From Roseburia sp. (GTDB taxonomy: Bacteria; Bacillota; Clostridia; Lachnospirales; Lachnospiraceae), in NCBI GenBank assembly GCA_017621905.1, contig JAGASC010000282.1:1-13741 (forward strand): a stretch of DNA of 13,741 nucleotides, read 5' to 3'. This document shows positions 1-6,960 of the stretch, one piece after another. The notes under the pieces are model-generated. The model saw only the letters and a list, made by a program, of their open reading frames with translations. It did no database searches and was not told the origin of the DNA. Both the position numbers and the translations under genes were made by a program. Numbering within the stretch: the first letter of the stretch is position 1; each line of letters starts with the position of its first letter.

Positions 1-1017
1 CATCAGGCAGAATAACAGCTGCACGACCATTCTTTTCAAACGGTACATGATGACAGACATAAAGAGGTCTGCCGTCTCGCTGCTTGCCAAGTCTGCCGGG
101 AAGTGGTTCTTCACTTCTGTTTTCTCATTACCGCCGTACGGGGGATTCATCAGAATAACATCAAACTGGTCATTCACTGTGTAGTCAAGAACATCTTTCA
201 GCAAAGAGTTGTCATGGTAGATTCTCGGCACATCTATGCCATGCAACAGCATATTTGTGATACACAACATATAAGGGAATTGTTTCTTTTCTATTCCGTA
301 AATGGAAGTATCGTAAGCAGCTTGGTCTTCTGTAGTTTTAACTTTAGGAGCAAACTCTTTCAGCCAGCTGGTAAGGAAACCGCCAGTACCGCAGGCAAAG
401 TCTGCAACCTGTTCACCAATCTGCGGATTGATCATCTTTGCCATGAAATCAGTCACAGCACGAGGGGTATAGAACTCACCGGAAGAACCGGCACTTTGCA
501 GTTCCTTCAAAATAGTTTCATAGATTTCGCCGAAAGCATGGCTCTCCTCATAGTCTCCAAGGTCGAGATCATCAATAACATTGATAACCTGACGGAGCAG
601 AACACCATCTTTCATGTACTGATTTGCATCGGCAAACGTGGTTTGCACAATAGCTTTTTTGATCGGGGTTGAAGAATCAACTTTGATGCCAGGGATTACT
701 ACGTTTCCATTGGTATCCTTAATGTCTGTTCCTTTCAGCACAGGAAACAGCGTGTTGTTCACAAAATTCAACAGCTTATCGCCTGTCAAAGCAGTGCCTG
801 TGTGATCGTCAACAGCCCAATTCTGCCAACGGCATTCTTCCGGAATAATGGAACCATAGTTCTCATCATCCCATTCCCAATCCTGCTCTTTTGCATCATA
901 TACTTTCAGAAAGAGCATCCATGCAATCTGCTCAATACGCTGGGCATCACCATTGATACCGGCGTCATTGCGCATGATGTCACGGAGCCTTTTCACAAAT
1001 CCTGATAAATTACTCAT
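1..1017 (-). pseudogene. hsdM: Type I restriction-modification DNA methyltransferase subunit (HsdM), partial at left edge, apparent frameshift
   Basis: HsdM transfers a methyl group from S-adenosylmethionine to adenine N6 and, with HsdS, forms the modification core of a type I R-M enzyme. Reading leftward from ATG at 1017, 339 codons are open to the window edge. The N-terminal HsdM bundle covers about residues 5-150. It is followed by EFYTPRAV (181-188), the SAM-binding motif DFACGTGGF (206-214) and the catalytic NPPY (291-294). The start has GAGGCGG upstream and lies 3 bases after the hsdR stop, so the two are translationally linked. After residue 329 the frame reads RMVVQLLF, which does not match the family. 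The adjacent frame reads KNGRAAVILPD, a conserved HsdM segment. One base therefore appears to be missing in the T4 run at 33-36 (A4 on the coding strand). It could be a real mutation, a slippage site or a sequencing error. The C-terminal third and hsdS lie outside the window. Family identity is secure; functional status is not. Confidence 0.9.
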
Positions 1018-1020
1018 AAT

Positions 1021-3360
1021 TTATACCGCCTCATCTGTGTAAATTGCTTCTTCAAGTTCCTTAACCGCCTGTAAATATCCAGCCTTGCCACCGAAATAAC
1101 CTGCAATCTTAGCAGGCTTACCAAGCTTCAGGAACGGGTCAAGTTTCAAAATTTCTGTCTTTTCAATTTCGTAAATACCGGTGTTCATGTATTTATCAAG
1201 AAGTGCTTCCAACACCTCTTTGGCAACACCGCTGTATTTACTGAGAAAGTCACGCTTTTTCACATTATTGGCTCTTTCCTTACGAGTCAATGGCTTCTTA
1301 TCGAATGCCACATGACAGATAAAGTCAAAGTCATCCACATCAGCCATATTCTGATCTACTTTCATCAGTTCAAGGTCAATGCCACGCTCCAGAAGCATTT
1401 CTCTGATTTTTTCTTTCTTTTCTTCCTTCGACCACTGACGAATGAAGTTATCCAAAGATGCGTACTCGCCACGGATATTTTCCTTAGTGTAATCGACAAT
1501 ACTTTCCTGACGGAGTAACTTTCCGTTCGCATCGTACACGGATACAGTTTTATGAATAATCTCCACCTTACAACCGTCACGATTAACAATGGGCTTCGGA
1601 TTTTTCGGCCCCGGTGGATCAATAGACCCTGGTGGGTCAACTGGTCCCGTCCCCGGAGGTGGCGTATGTCCACCCGGAACAAATCCGGGATCAATTTCAA
1701 TCGGACCATCCCAATCAGGGTCAGCAAACAGTCTGGTTACATTTCGGAAGTCCATAACTACGAAGTGCGTTTTTCCTTCTTTTTCACGCAGTCTGGTGCC
1801 ACGACCGATAATCTGCTTAAACTCTGTCATAGAGCCGATCATTTCATCCAGAACAATCAACTTTGTCATCTTGCAGTCCGCACCGGTAGACAACAACTTA
1901 GATGTGGTCGCAATAACTGGATATGGTGCAGAAACAGAAATAAAGTAATCCAATTTCTTTTTACCATAATCATCGCTGCCGGTAATACGTACAACATAGT
2001 CTGGGTTCTCTTTGACCATATCAGAGTTCAGGTTAACCAGCGCCTGACGCATACGCTCTGCAGCATCTTCGGTCGCACAGAACACGATGGTTTTAGCCAT
2101 TCTGTCTGTGCTTTTCAAATACCGTGTTATCTCAGACGCAACCTGTTGGATACGGTCTTCGATAATGATATTGTAATCGTAATCGCTATTGGTGTAGATG
2201 CGATCTTCAATTTCATTACCGTAAATATCTCTCTGTCCCTTACGAGGACGCCATCCATCACCAATATCAGTCATAATATTGATAACCTTAAACGGTGCAA
2301 GGAAGCCATCTTCGATGCCTTCCTTCAAACTATACATATAGATAGGCTCACCAAAATAACTCAGGTTGGAAATATACTTGGTTTCTTTCGGCGTTGCAGT
2401 CATACCGATCTGGGTCGAAGAGCTGAAATATTCCAAAATCCTGCGCCATCGGCTTTCTTCTTTTGCAGATCCACGATGACACTCATCCACGATAATGAGG
2501 TCAAAAAAATCCGGGGTAAACAGCTCGCTGAAATGTTCCTTATCATCGTCACCAACCAACTGCTGATACAGAGAGAAATACACCTCATGGGAAGTAATAG
2601 TACTTTTATCATCTTTAGCAACGTTGATTTTATGAATAACCTTTTCCAGCGGCGCAAAGTCCTGCTGAATAGACTGATCCACAAGAATATTGCGGTCGGC
2701 AAGGTAAAGAATCTTTCGCTTCAAACCGCTTTGCAGCATACGATAAACAATCTGGAAAGCGGTATAAGTTTTACCCGTACCAGTAGCCATGACAAGCAGC
2801 AAGCGGTTCTGACCTCTTGCAATGGCATCTACGGTTCTGTTGATAGCAATACGCTGATAGTAACGAGGAGGATATGTATTCTGGCTGCTGTAATAAGGCT
2901 GTTCAATTACAGCTTCCTGCACCGGTGTCATTCCAGATTCCTGCTTGAAGCGGGCAACCAATTCCACTTCCGTTGGAAACTTATCCAGGCCAAACTGACG
3001 CTCTTTTCCAGTGAGAAAATCATGCTCCGCAAATCCGTCACCATTAGAGCTATAGGCAAATGGAAGATCAAGCATTCGAGCATAGGTCATGGCCTGCTGT
3101 AAACCATGAGAAATACTGTGATTGTTGTCCTTTGCTTCAATAATGGCAATCGGGTTATTGGCGCTCAGATAGAGAATATAGTCTGCACGCTTTGGCTTTT
3201 CTCGGAACACAAAGTTACCCTTCAAGTTGATTTTTCCGTCCGTAATCTGTGTCTCCATTGTGATTTTACCCCTGTCCCACTTAGAGATAATCGCAGGCGT
3301 AATGTACTGCAATTTAATATCTTCCTCAGACATTGCTTTCTTTGGTAGAATTGTACTCAT
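1021..3360 (-). CDS. hsdR: Type I restriction enzyme R subunit (HsdR), EcoEI-like
   Basis: HsdR is the DNA translocase and nuclease that joins HsdM and HsdS to cut unmodified DNA. The 779-residue protein has an N-terminal PD-(D/E)xK-type nuclease region (D60, then IIEAKD with E75 and K77). A superfamily 2 motor follows, with Walker A ATGTGKT (192-198), DECH (292-295), TATP (321-324) and motif VI QIIGRGTRLRE (517-527). An unusual Pro/Gly-rich linker at about 558-590 leads into a C-terminal domain of the EcoEI R type. The length suits the short EcoEI-like group rather than the roughly 1000-residue EcoKI/EcoR124 type. ATG at 3360 is preceded by GGAGG at good spacing. The gene sits between fic and hsdM on the same strand. 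All key catalytic motifs are intact, so nuclease and translocase look functional even though hsdM appears frameshifted. Confidence 0.95.
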   Translation of the reverse strand: MSTILPKKAMSEEDIKLQYITPAIISKWDRGKITMETQITDGKINLKGNFVFREKPKRADYILYLSANNPIAIIEAKDNNHSISHGLQQAMTYARMLDLPFAYSSNGDGFAEHDFLTGKERQFGLDKFPTEVELVARFKQESGMTPVQEAVIEQPYYSSQNTYPPRYYQRIAINRTVDAIARGQNRLLLVMATGTGKTYTAFQIVYRMLQSGLKRKILYLADRNILVDQSIQQDFAPLEKVIHKINVAKDDKSTITSHEVYFSLYQQLVGDDDKEHFSELFTPDFFDLIIVDECHRGSAKEESRWRRILEYFSSSTQIGMTATPKETKYISNLSYFGEPIYMYSLKEGIEDGFLAPFKVINIMTDIGDGWRPRKGQRDIYGNEIEDRIYTNSDYDYNIIIEDRIQQVASEITRYLKSTDRMAKTIVFCATEDAAERMRQALVNLNSDMVKENPDYVVRITGSDDYGKKKLDYFISVSAPYPVIATTSKLLSTGADCKMTKLIVLDEMIGSMTEFKQIIGRGTRLREKEGKTHFVVMDFRNVTRLFADPDWDGPIEIDPGFVPGGHTPPPGTGPVDPPGSIDPPGPKNPKPIVNRDGCKVEIIHKTVSVYDANGKLLRQESIVDYTKENIRGEYASLDNFIRQWSKEEKKEKIREMLLERGIDLELMKVDQNMADVDDFDFICHVAFDKKPLTRKERANNVKKRDFLSKYSGVAKEVLEALLDKYMNTGIYEIEKTEILKLDPFLKLGKPAKIAGYFGGKAGYLQAVKELEEAIYTDEAV

Positions 3361-3448
3361 GTTAATATCCTCCTTCCATGCTCGTCATACATGAAAGCTT
3401 CTCATAATCCGAAATTATCGGAACTTGCATCTTAAAAAATATCTCATT

Positions 3449-3498
3449 TTCCAAAGTGTCAAATTGACACTTTGGAATGAACCTTTGACACTTTGGAA
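3449..3498. promoter_or_regulatory. Long palindrome plus third half-site between fic and hsdR (putative operator)
   Basis: A perfect inverted repeat spans 3449-3477: arm TTCCAAAGTGTCAA, one central base, then its reverse complement. A third half-site, TTGACACTTTGGAA, occurs at 3485-3498. It lies just after the fic stop and about 90 bases before the hsdR start. No T-run follows on either strand, so a DNA-binding site is more likely than a terminator. The minus-strand half-site contains TTGACA at 3457-3462. A poor -10 (TATTTT, 15-bp spacing) follows it, so an hsdR promoter overlapping the operator is possible but unproven. The HTH of the Fic protein is a candidate binder; that is inference. Confidence 0.6.
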
Positions 3499-3508
3499 AT
3501 CTTCCTTC

Positions 3509-4399
3509 TTAATACACAATCCTAAAATAATCCAAATATGCTTTATATTTATCCTGTGCTGTCAGACAAGTATCTGTCAGGTAGCCTTCTTCATTGTTCC
3601 ATTCTTTCAATCCTCGGTAATAGAACATCTTCAGATTATCCTCGATGATGAACGGAACAATATTATATTTCAGGCATTCTTTGAACATAATCAATCTGCC
3701 AACACGACCGTTGCCGTCCTGGAACGGATGGATTCGTTCAAACTTCACATGGAAGTCCAAGATGTCTTCAAATGACTTTTCTTCTTTGGCGTTGTATTCC
3801 GTTAGCAAAGCCTTCATCTTATCGGCAACTTCTTCCGGAAGGGCGGTATCCATGCCGCCAACCTCATTCGGAAGCTTCTTATAGTCGCCAACAGCGAACC
3901 AATCTTTTCTGGAATCACTGGTTCCATTCTTCAGGATTAGATGAAGTTCCTTAATGAACTTCTCAGTTAAAGCCGTTTTTGCGTTCTCAATAATCATGTC
4001 AATACAGCGAAAATGATTTGCTGTTTCAATAACATCGTCAACATTGAGAACTTCATTTTCCACGCCGATTGTGTTGGTTTCAAAAATATATCGGGTCTGA
4101 TCGTGAGTCAGACGGCTGCCCTCAATATGGTTTGAATTGTATGTTAAATCAATCTGTGTCTTATGGTAAATGCCTCCGAAATATTTACTTGCTTTCTGCT
4201 CTTTCAGAATATCCAACAGAGTAATCGGTTCCTCTTTTCTCTTGTTGGCACGCTCTGGTTTTTCTGCATTTTCGGGAATATTCCAAGTCTTGCCGGTAAG
4301 AAACGCTCCATTCACACGTCCTTGGGCGCAATAATTTCTAACGCTACGCTCCGACACATTCCATTTTTTTGCCATCTCAGTAACCGAAAGGTATCGCAT
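3509..4399 (-). CDS. Fic-family protein with N-terminal helix-turn-helix
   Basis: Fic enzymes usually transfer AMP, or another nucleotide moiety, from a nucleotide triphosphate to a hydroxyl on a target protein. The 296-residue protein starts with an excisionase/MerR-like HTH at about 1-45 (LSVTEMAKKWNVSERSVRNY). It then has a likely inhibitory helix with SNHIEG at 89-94, matching the (S/T)xxxE(G/N) pattern. The complete core motif HPFQDGNGRVGR lies at 224-235, with the catalytic His at 224. An N-terminal inhibitory motif in the same chain indicates a class II, self-inhibited Fic. ATG at 4399 follows GGAGG. A minus-strand promoter is visible at 4451-4479. The gene is upstream of and co-oriented with hsdR and hsdM, so it is probably part of the R-M locus. 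Its target is not evident. The HTH suggests it may bind DNA, possibly the palindrome just downstream. Confidence 0.93.
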   Translation of the reverse strand: MRYLSVTEMAKKWNVSERSVRNYCAQGRVNGAFLTGKTWNIPENAEKPERANKRKEEPITLLDILKEQKASKYFGGIYHKTQIDLTYNSNHIEGSRLTHDQTRYIFETNTIGVENEVLNVDDVIETANHFRCIDMIIENAKTALTEKFIKELHLILKNGTSDSRKDWFAVGDYKKLPNEVGGMDTALPEEVADKMKALLTEYNAKEEKSFEDILDFHVKFERIHPFQDGNGRVGRLIMFKECLKYNIVPFIIEDNLKMFYYRGLKEWNNEEGYLTDTCLTAQDKYKAYLDYFRIVY

Positions 4400-4450
4400 C
4401 TGCTATCCTCCGTCATAAATCGAATCAAAAACTTCACTAATCTACTGTAT

Positions 4451-4479
4451 AGTATATCACATTATCGGCAAAAATACAA
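4451..4479 (-). promoter_or_regulatory. Putative promoter of fic
   Basis: On the minus strand, TTGTAT (4474-4479) and TATACT (4451-4456) are separated by 17 bases and lie about 50 bases upstream of the fic start. The -10 is a five-of-six match; the -35 is weak. Confidence 0.5.
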
Positions 4480-4570
4480 ACTATTTTCAGATACAATTCC
4501 ACATTTTTGCCGGAACAGGAAATCTTGTTCCACTCAGTATAACTCGCAGTCACACCAAATCATATAAAAG

Positions 4571-4586
4571 TGTGATGAATATCACA
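4571..4586. promoter_or_regulatory. Crp/Fnr-like dyad
   Basis: TGTGATGAATATCACA fits the TGTGA-N6-TCACA pattern of Crp/Fnr-family sites. The 12-mer ATATCACATTAT overlapping it (4579-4590) also occurs at 4454-4465, next to the fic -10. No recognisable promoter is properly placed relative to the dyad, and a match in AT-rich DNA can arise by chance. Confidence 0.25.
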
Positions 4587-4630
4587 TTATTATCAATAAT
4601 TATGCGATGAGCGACCAGAGCGCAAATCAA

Positions 4631-4677
4631 AAGGCTGGATACTACCTCTTCCGAAGTAATATCCAGCCTTGTTTTTT
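4631..4677 (+). terminator. Strong intrinsic-terminator-like hairpin reading rightward
   Basis: AAGGCTGGATA (4631-4641) pairs perfectly with TATCCAGCCTT (4660-4670). TAC/GTA can extend the stem after one mismatch, and GTTTTTT follows immediately. No intact plus-strand gene lies upstream, so its client is missing. It may belong to the leader of the adjacent transposase remnant or to a deleted gene. Confidence 0.7.
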
Positions 4678-4738
4678 GGTTGTTAATCTTCCATAACCTC
4701 TGTTGCGCTATACTAAAGTTATAACAGAAGTAGTTATT

Positions 4739-4840
4739 ATGCCACACAGCTACACACCCGAATTTAAAAAGAAAATTGCTCGCCGCCATTTAGGAAAAGG
4801 ACGCGCCGGCTATATGCTCCTTCTCCCGGTCAACCTTTGA
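4739..4840 (+). pseudogene. N-terminal stub of an IS3-type transposase OrfA
   Basis: A plus-strand frame of 33 codons starts MPHSYTPEFKKKIARRHLGKGR and ends in TGA at 4838-4840. The first 22 or so residues match the typical start of IS3-family OrfA proteins (SYTPEFKKKIVRLH then an acidic/glycine turn), which form the transposase helix-turn-helix. The rest of OrfA and all of OrfB are absent. Similarity stops at about 4803, close to the stop codon of the convergent DUF4405 gene at 4810. A TATACT -10-like sequence sits upstream at 4709-4714. This is most simply a truncated insertion-sequence end left after deletion or recombination. The call rests on a short match recalled from the family, so an alignment is needed to fix the breakpoint. 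Confidence 0.6.
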
Positions 4841-5493
4841 ATCCCCTTGGAAGTATAATGTGCCAGAAAAATGAACAGTCCCATGATAGCGATATACTCT
4901 GTGAAAAAGAGCAGGACAGGTCTTTCAAAATCAAAAAACACAAAAGAGGATGTCAAAAACATATAGGACAGAAATTGATTTTTCAGGAAAGCATAAAGGC
5001 CATATCCGGCAATCACGACCGCAGTGATACGGAGGGAAATTCGCAGCGGTTTGGAAGCAGCCGGCCGGGCGGCTTTGCACACCATACCGAGAATCATATT
5101 CCAATGCAGGCCGAGATGCAGGGCCATCAGCACAAATCCCCAAAATGCGGAAAGCACATGTAACGGTCTTGCCAGAGCGATACCGCCTGAAATCGGCAGG
5201 AAAGCGAAAACCTCTCTGGAAAGAATAATTCCACTCACCATTAAAACGAGCATGGAGAGCAGTACAGCGAAATTTATCACTGTCTGCAAAATGCGTATAG
5301 GCGTATATTTTCCTTTGAAAAGATGGCTGTACCAGCTCCTGTTCAAAATATGATGAGCAATCCATAAAATAAGCATACCCGCTCCGAGCCATTCATGAGC
5401 GGAATCTCCGGTAAGCTGCCTCGCCATGAGAAGCAGCAATAGGATCGTCATCATCAGATCAATGACAATTTTGCATATAAATTTTTTCTTCAT
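4810..5493 (-). CDS. DUF4405 multi-pass membrane protein (cytochrome b-like)
   Basis: The 227-residue protein is mostly hydrophobic, with about five to six predicted membrane segments (roughly 8-24, 36-51, 68-92, 110-135, 155-175, 193-212). Histidines at the membrane faces (H33, H47/H48, H112, H126, H130) fit the heme-binding pattern of cytochrome b561/formate-dehydrogenase-gamma-like proteins to which DUF4405 is related. Heme binding is inferred. The ATG at 5493 is preferred to the ATG 18 bases upstream, because the upstream ATGGGAGG is itself the ribosome binding site. It is the last gene of the adh-flavodoxin-flavodoxin operon, separated from the lipoprotein flavodoxin by a hairpin. In this context it may pass electrons between the cytoplasm or quinone pool and the extracytosolic flavodoxins. 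The 3' end abuts a transposase remnant, so the final residues (about TGRRSI) may not be ancestral. Confidence 0.85.
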   Translation of the reverse strand: MKKKFICKIVIDLMMTILLLLLMARQLTGDSAHEWLGAGMLILWIAHHILNRSWYSHLFKGKYTPIRILQTVINFAVLLSMLVLMVSGIILSREVFAFLPISGGIALARPLHVLSAFWGFVLMALHLGLHWNMILGMVCKAARPAASKPLRISLRITAVVIAGYGLYAFLKNQFLSYMFLTSSFVFFDFERPVLLFFTEYIAIMGLFIFLAHYTSKGIQRLTGRRSI

Positions 5494-5517
5494 CAAAGAC
5501 GTTCCTCCCATTTACAG

Positions 5518-5554
5518 GTAAGATCCTGCCAGTCAAACCACAGCAGTATCTTAC
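5518..5554 (-). other. Intercistronic hairpin between the lipoprotein flavodoxin and DUF4405 genes
   Basis: GTAAGAT (5518-5524) pairs with ATCTTAC (5548-5554), and after one mismatch CTGC pairs with GCAG, leaving a 13-base loop. No T-run follows on the minus strand. An mRNA stabilising or processing element is therefore more likely than a terminator. It sits directly before the DUF4405 ribosome binding site. Confidence 0.45.
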
Positions 5555-5563
5555 TTATTATCA

Positions 5564-6334
5564 TTACTCGGCGGTTAAATTAAGACCATTCACCCAAGCT
5601 GCAACATCGCTCTCTGCTCCTGACACACTGTTTCGGGAAATAGAAAGAACGTCAGAAATAATTGCTGCACCCGGCTGCAATTCTGAAATCGTCTGAATGG
5701 TTCTGGAGAATCCGCTTCCTCCGTGGGTGGTAAATGGAATAATGATCTTGCCGCTGAAATCATATTCTTCAAGGAATGTATAGAGCGGCATCGGCAAGTC
5801 GGCGTTCCAGTTAGGATAGCCCAAGAAAATCACGTCATAGCTGTCTGGGTTTTCAATCTGTGTTGCAAGCTCCGGTCTGGCATTTTCGGCTTTCTCATTG
5901 TAGGCAAATTCCAAAAGAGGATCGTGCGTTGTAGGATAATCCTGCACTGTTTCGATGGCGAACAGATCGCCGCCCGTTTCACGCTGAATAATCTTGGCAA
6001 TGTACTCGTTATTTCCCAAAACCTCTCCATCCACTGCCACGCGGCTCGCACCGGCTACTGTATCCACGCCGTCCGTTTCCATGACGGAGAAATATGCAAT
6101 CAGAATATTACCGCTTCCTGCTTCCGCCATATCCAAAGTTTCTGCGTTTTCTGTTTCATCATCTGTCGATTCCACTGTGCTTTCTTCCGTCCTGCTGTCA
6201 TTGGACTGCGTTGCCTGAATTGTTACCTCCGTTTCTACCTGTGTATTCTCTACCGTATTCTGATTGCGATTGCCACAAGCAGCCAGAGAAAGAACAAACA
6301 CAGCAGAAAGAAGAATGGCTGTTAATCTTTTCAT
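5564..6334 (-). CDS. Flavodoxin-domain lipoprotein
   Basis: The 256-residue protein has a lipoprotein signal peptide (MKRLTAILLSAVFVLSLAAC) with lipobox LAAC and C20 as the expected lipidated cysteine. A low-complexity Thr/Glu/Ser/Asn-rich tether follows at about 25-72. The flavodoxin-like fold begins at GNILIAYFS (75-83), continues through VIFLGYPNW (168-176) and FTTHGGSGFS (201-210), and ends at about 250. The usual compact phosphate loop after YFS is replaced by a longer segment (about 84-110), so FMN binding may differ from classic flavodoxins. ATG at 6334 is preceded by AAGGAG, which overlaps the stop of the upstream flavodoxin gene; the 14-base gap suggests coupled translation. In a Gram-positive cell the domain would sit on the outer face of the membrane. 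Partners may be the DUF4405 protein or an extracellular oxidoreductase; both are inferred. Confidence 0.9.
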   Translation of the reverse strand: MKRLTAILLSAVFVLSLAACGNRNQNTVENTQVETEVTIQATQSNDSRTEESTVESTDDETENAETLDMAEAGSGNILIAYFSVMETDGVDTVAGASRVAVDGEVLGNNEYIAKIIQRETGGDLFAIETVQDYPTTHDPLLEFAYNEKAENARPELATQIENPDSYDVIFLGYPNWNADLPMPLYTFLEEYDFSGKIIIPFTTHGGSGFSRTIQTISELQPGAAIISDVLSISRNSVSGAESDVAAWVNGLNLTAE

Positions 6335-6348
6335 AAAATTCTGCTCCT

Positions 6349-6948
6349 TTACTCTACAAATCCATTTTCTGTCAGATAATCAAGGATACCCTCCGTATCA
6401 GAGCTTTCGGTAAACAGACCGTCATGGACATTCGCTCCCGCAGCGCTTTCCCGTACAAATTCCATAGAATTTTCAAACTGTTCTGTATCCATGGATGCGG
6501 ACTGTGCGAAAGGATAAACGTTGGTACCGGAAAGATCATAGTTCTCTAAAAATGTTCCGATAATCATCGGGGCCGTATGCCACCAGATGGGATAACCAAC
6601 GAAGACCGTATCGTATTCCGAAATGGAATCCGGCAGATTGGCAATTTCCGGTCTGGCATTTTCGTCACGTTCTGCCAATGCAACATCTCCACATTCTTCA
6701 TAGTCTGTCGGATAGGGATTCAGCGGTTCAAGCTCCAGCAGATCGCCGCCAGTCTGCTCCTGAATGTAGGCTGCCATTTTTTCCGTGTTTCCGGAGGTAG
6801 ACCACGAGAAATATACAATCAAAGTCCGTCTTTCGTCCGTCAAATTCTTAGGCATTGCAGGGTAACGGTAAATGTTGTATCCTATGAAAGCGAAGACAAG
6901 CATAACGATCACTGCGATTACCGCAATCAAACCTTTTTTACGCTTCAT
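6349..6948 (-). CDS. Membrane-anchored flavodoxin
   Basis: The 199-residue protein starts MKRKKGLIAVIAV, with one hydrophobic segment at about 6-24 and a short tether. A flavodoxin fold follows: TLIVYFSWSTSGNT (42-55) contains the FMN phosphate loop, and VGYPIWWHTAP (117-127) is the typical second loop. The segment has no lipobox and is flanked by N-terminal lysines, so by the positive-inside rule the flavodoxin domain should face outward. ATG at 6948 is preceded by GGAGAG and lies 12 bases after the alcohol dehydrogenase stop, so it is in the same operon. It probably carries electrons as FMN-bound protein outside the membrane. The domain alone resembles Firmicute flavodoxins annotated near aldo-keto reductases. 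The topology is predicted, not shown. Confidence 0.9.
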   Translation of the reverse strand: MKRKKGLIAVIAVIVMLVFAFIGYNIYRYPAMPKNLTDERRTLIVYFSWSTSGNTEKMAAYIQEQTGGDLLELEPLNPYPTDYEECGDVALAERDENARPEIANLPDSISEYDTVFVGYPIWWHTAPMIIGTFLENYDLSGTNVYPFAQSASMDTEQFENSMEFVRESAAGANVHDGLFTESSDTEGILDYLTENGFVE

Positions 6949-6960
6949 TGTCGTCTCTCC

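Noticed and set aside
1552..3102. Long plus-strand open frame of 516 codons opposite hsdR
   Set aside because: It is antisense to a fully motif-supported hsdR, has no family resemblance and no ribosome binding site that would favour it.
4512..4531. GGAACA/TGTTCC inverted repeat upstream of fic
   Set aside because: Six-base arms, no T-run and no promoter relation; could be chance.
4550..4789. Minus-strand 79-codon open frame in the junction region
   Set aside because: No ribosome binding site or family signal; it crosses the terminator hairpin and lies antisense to the transposase stub.
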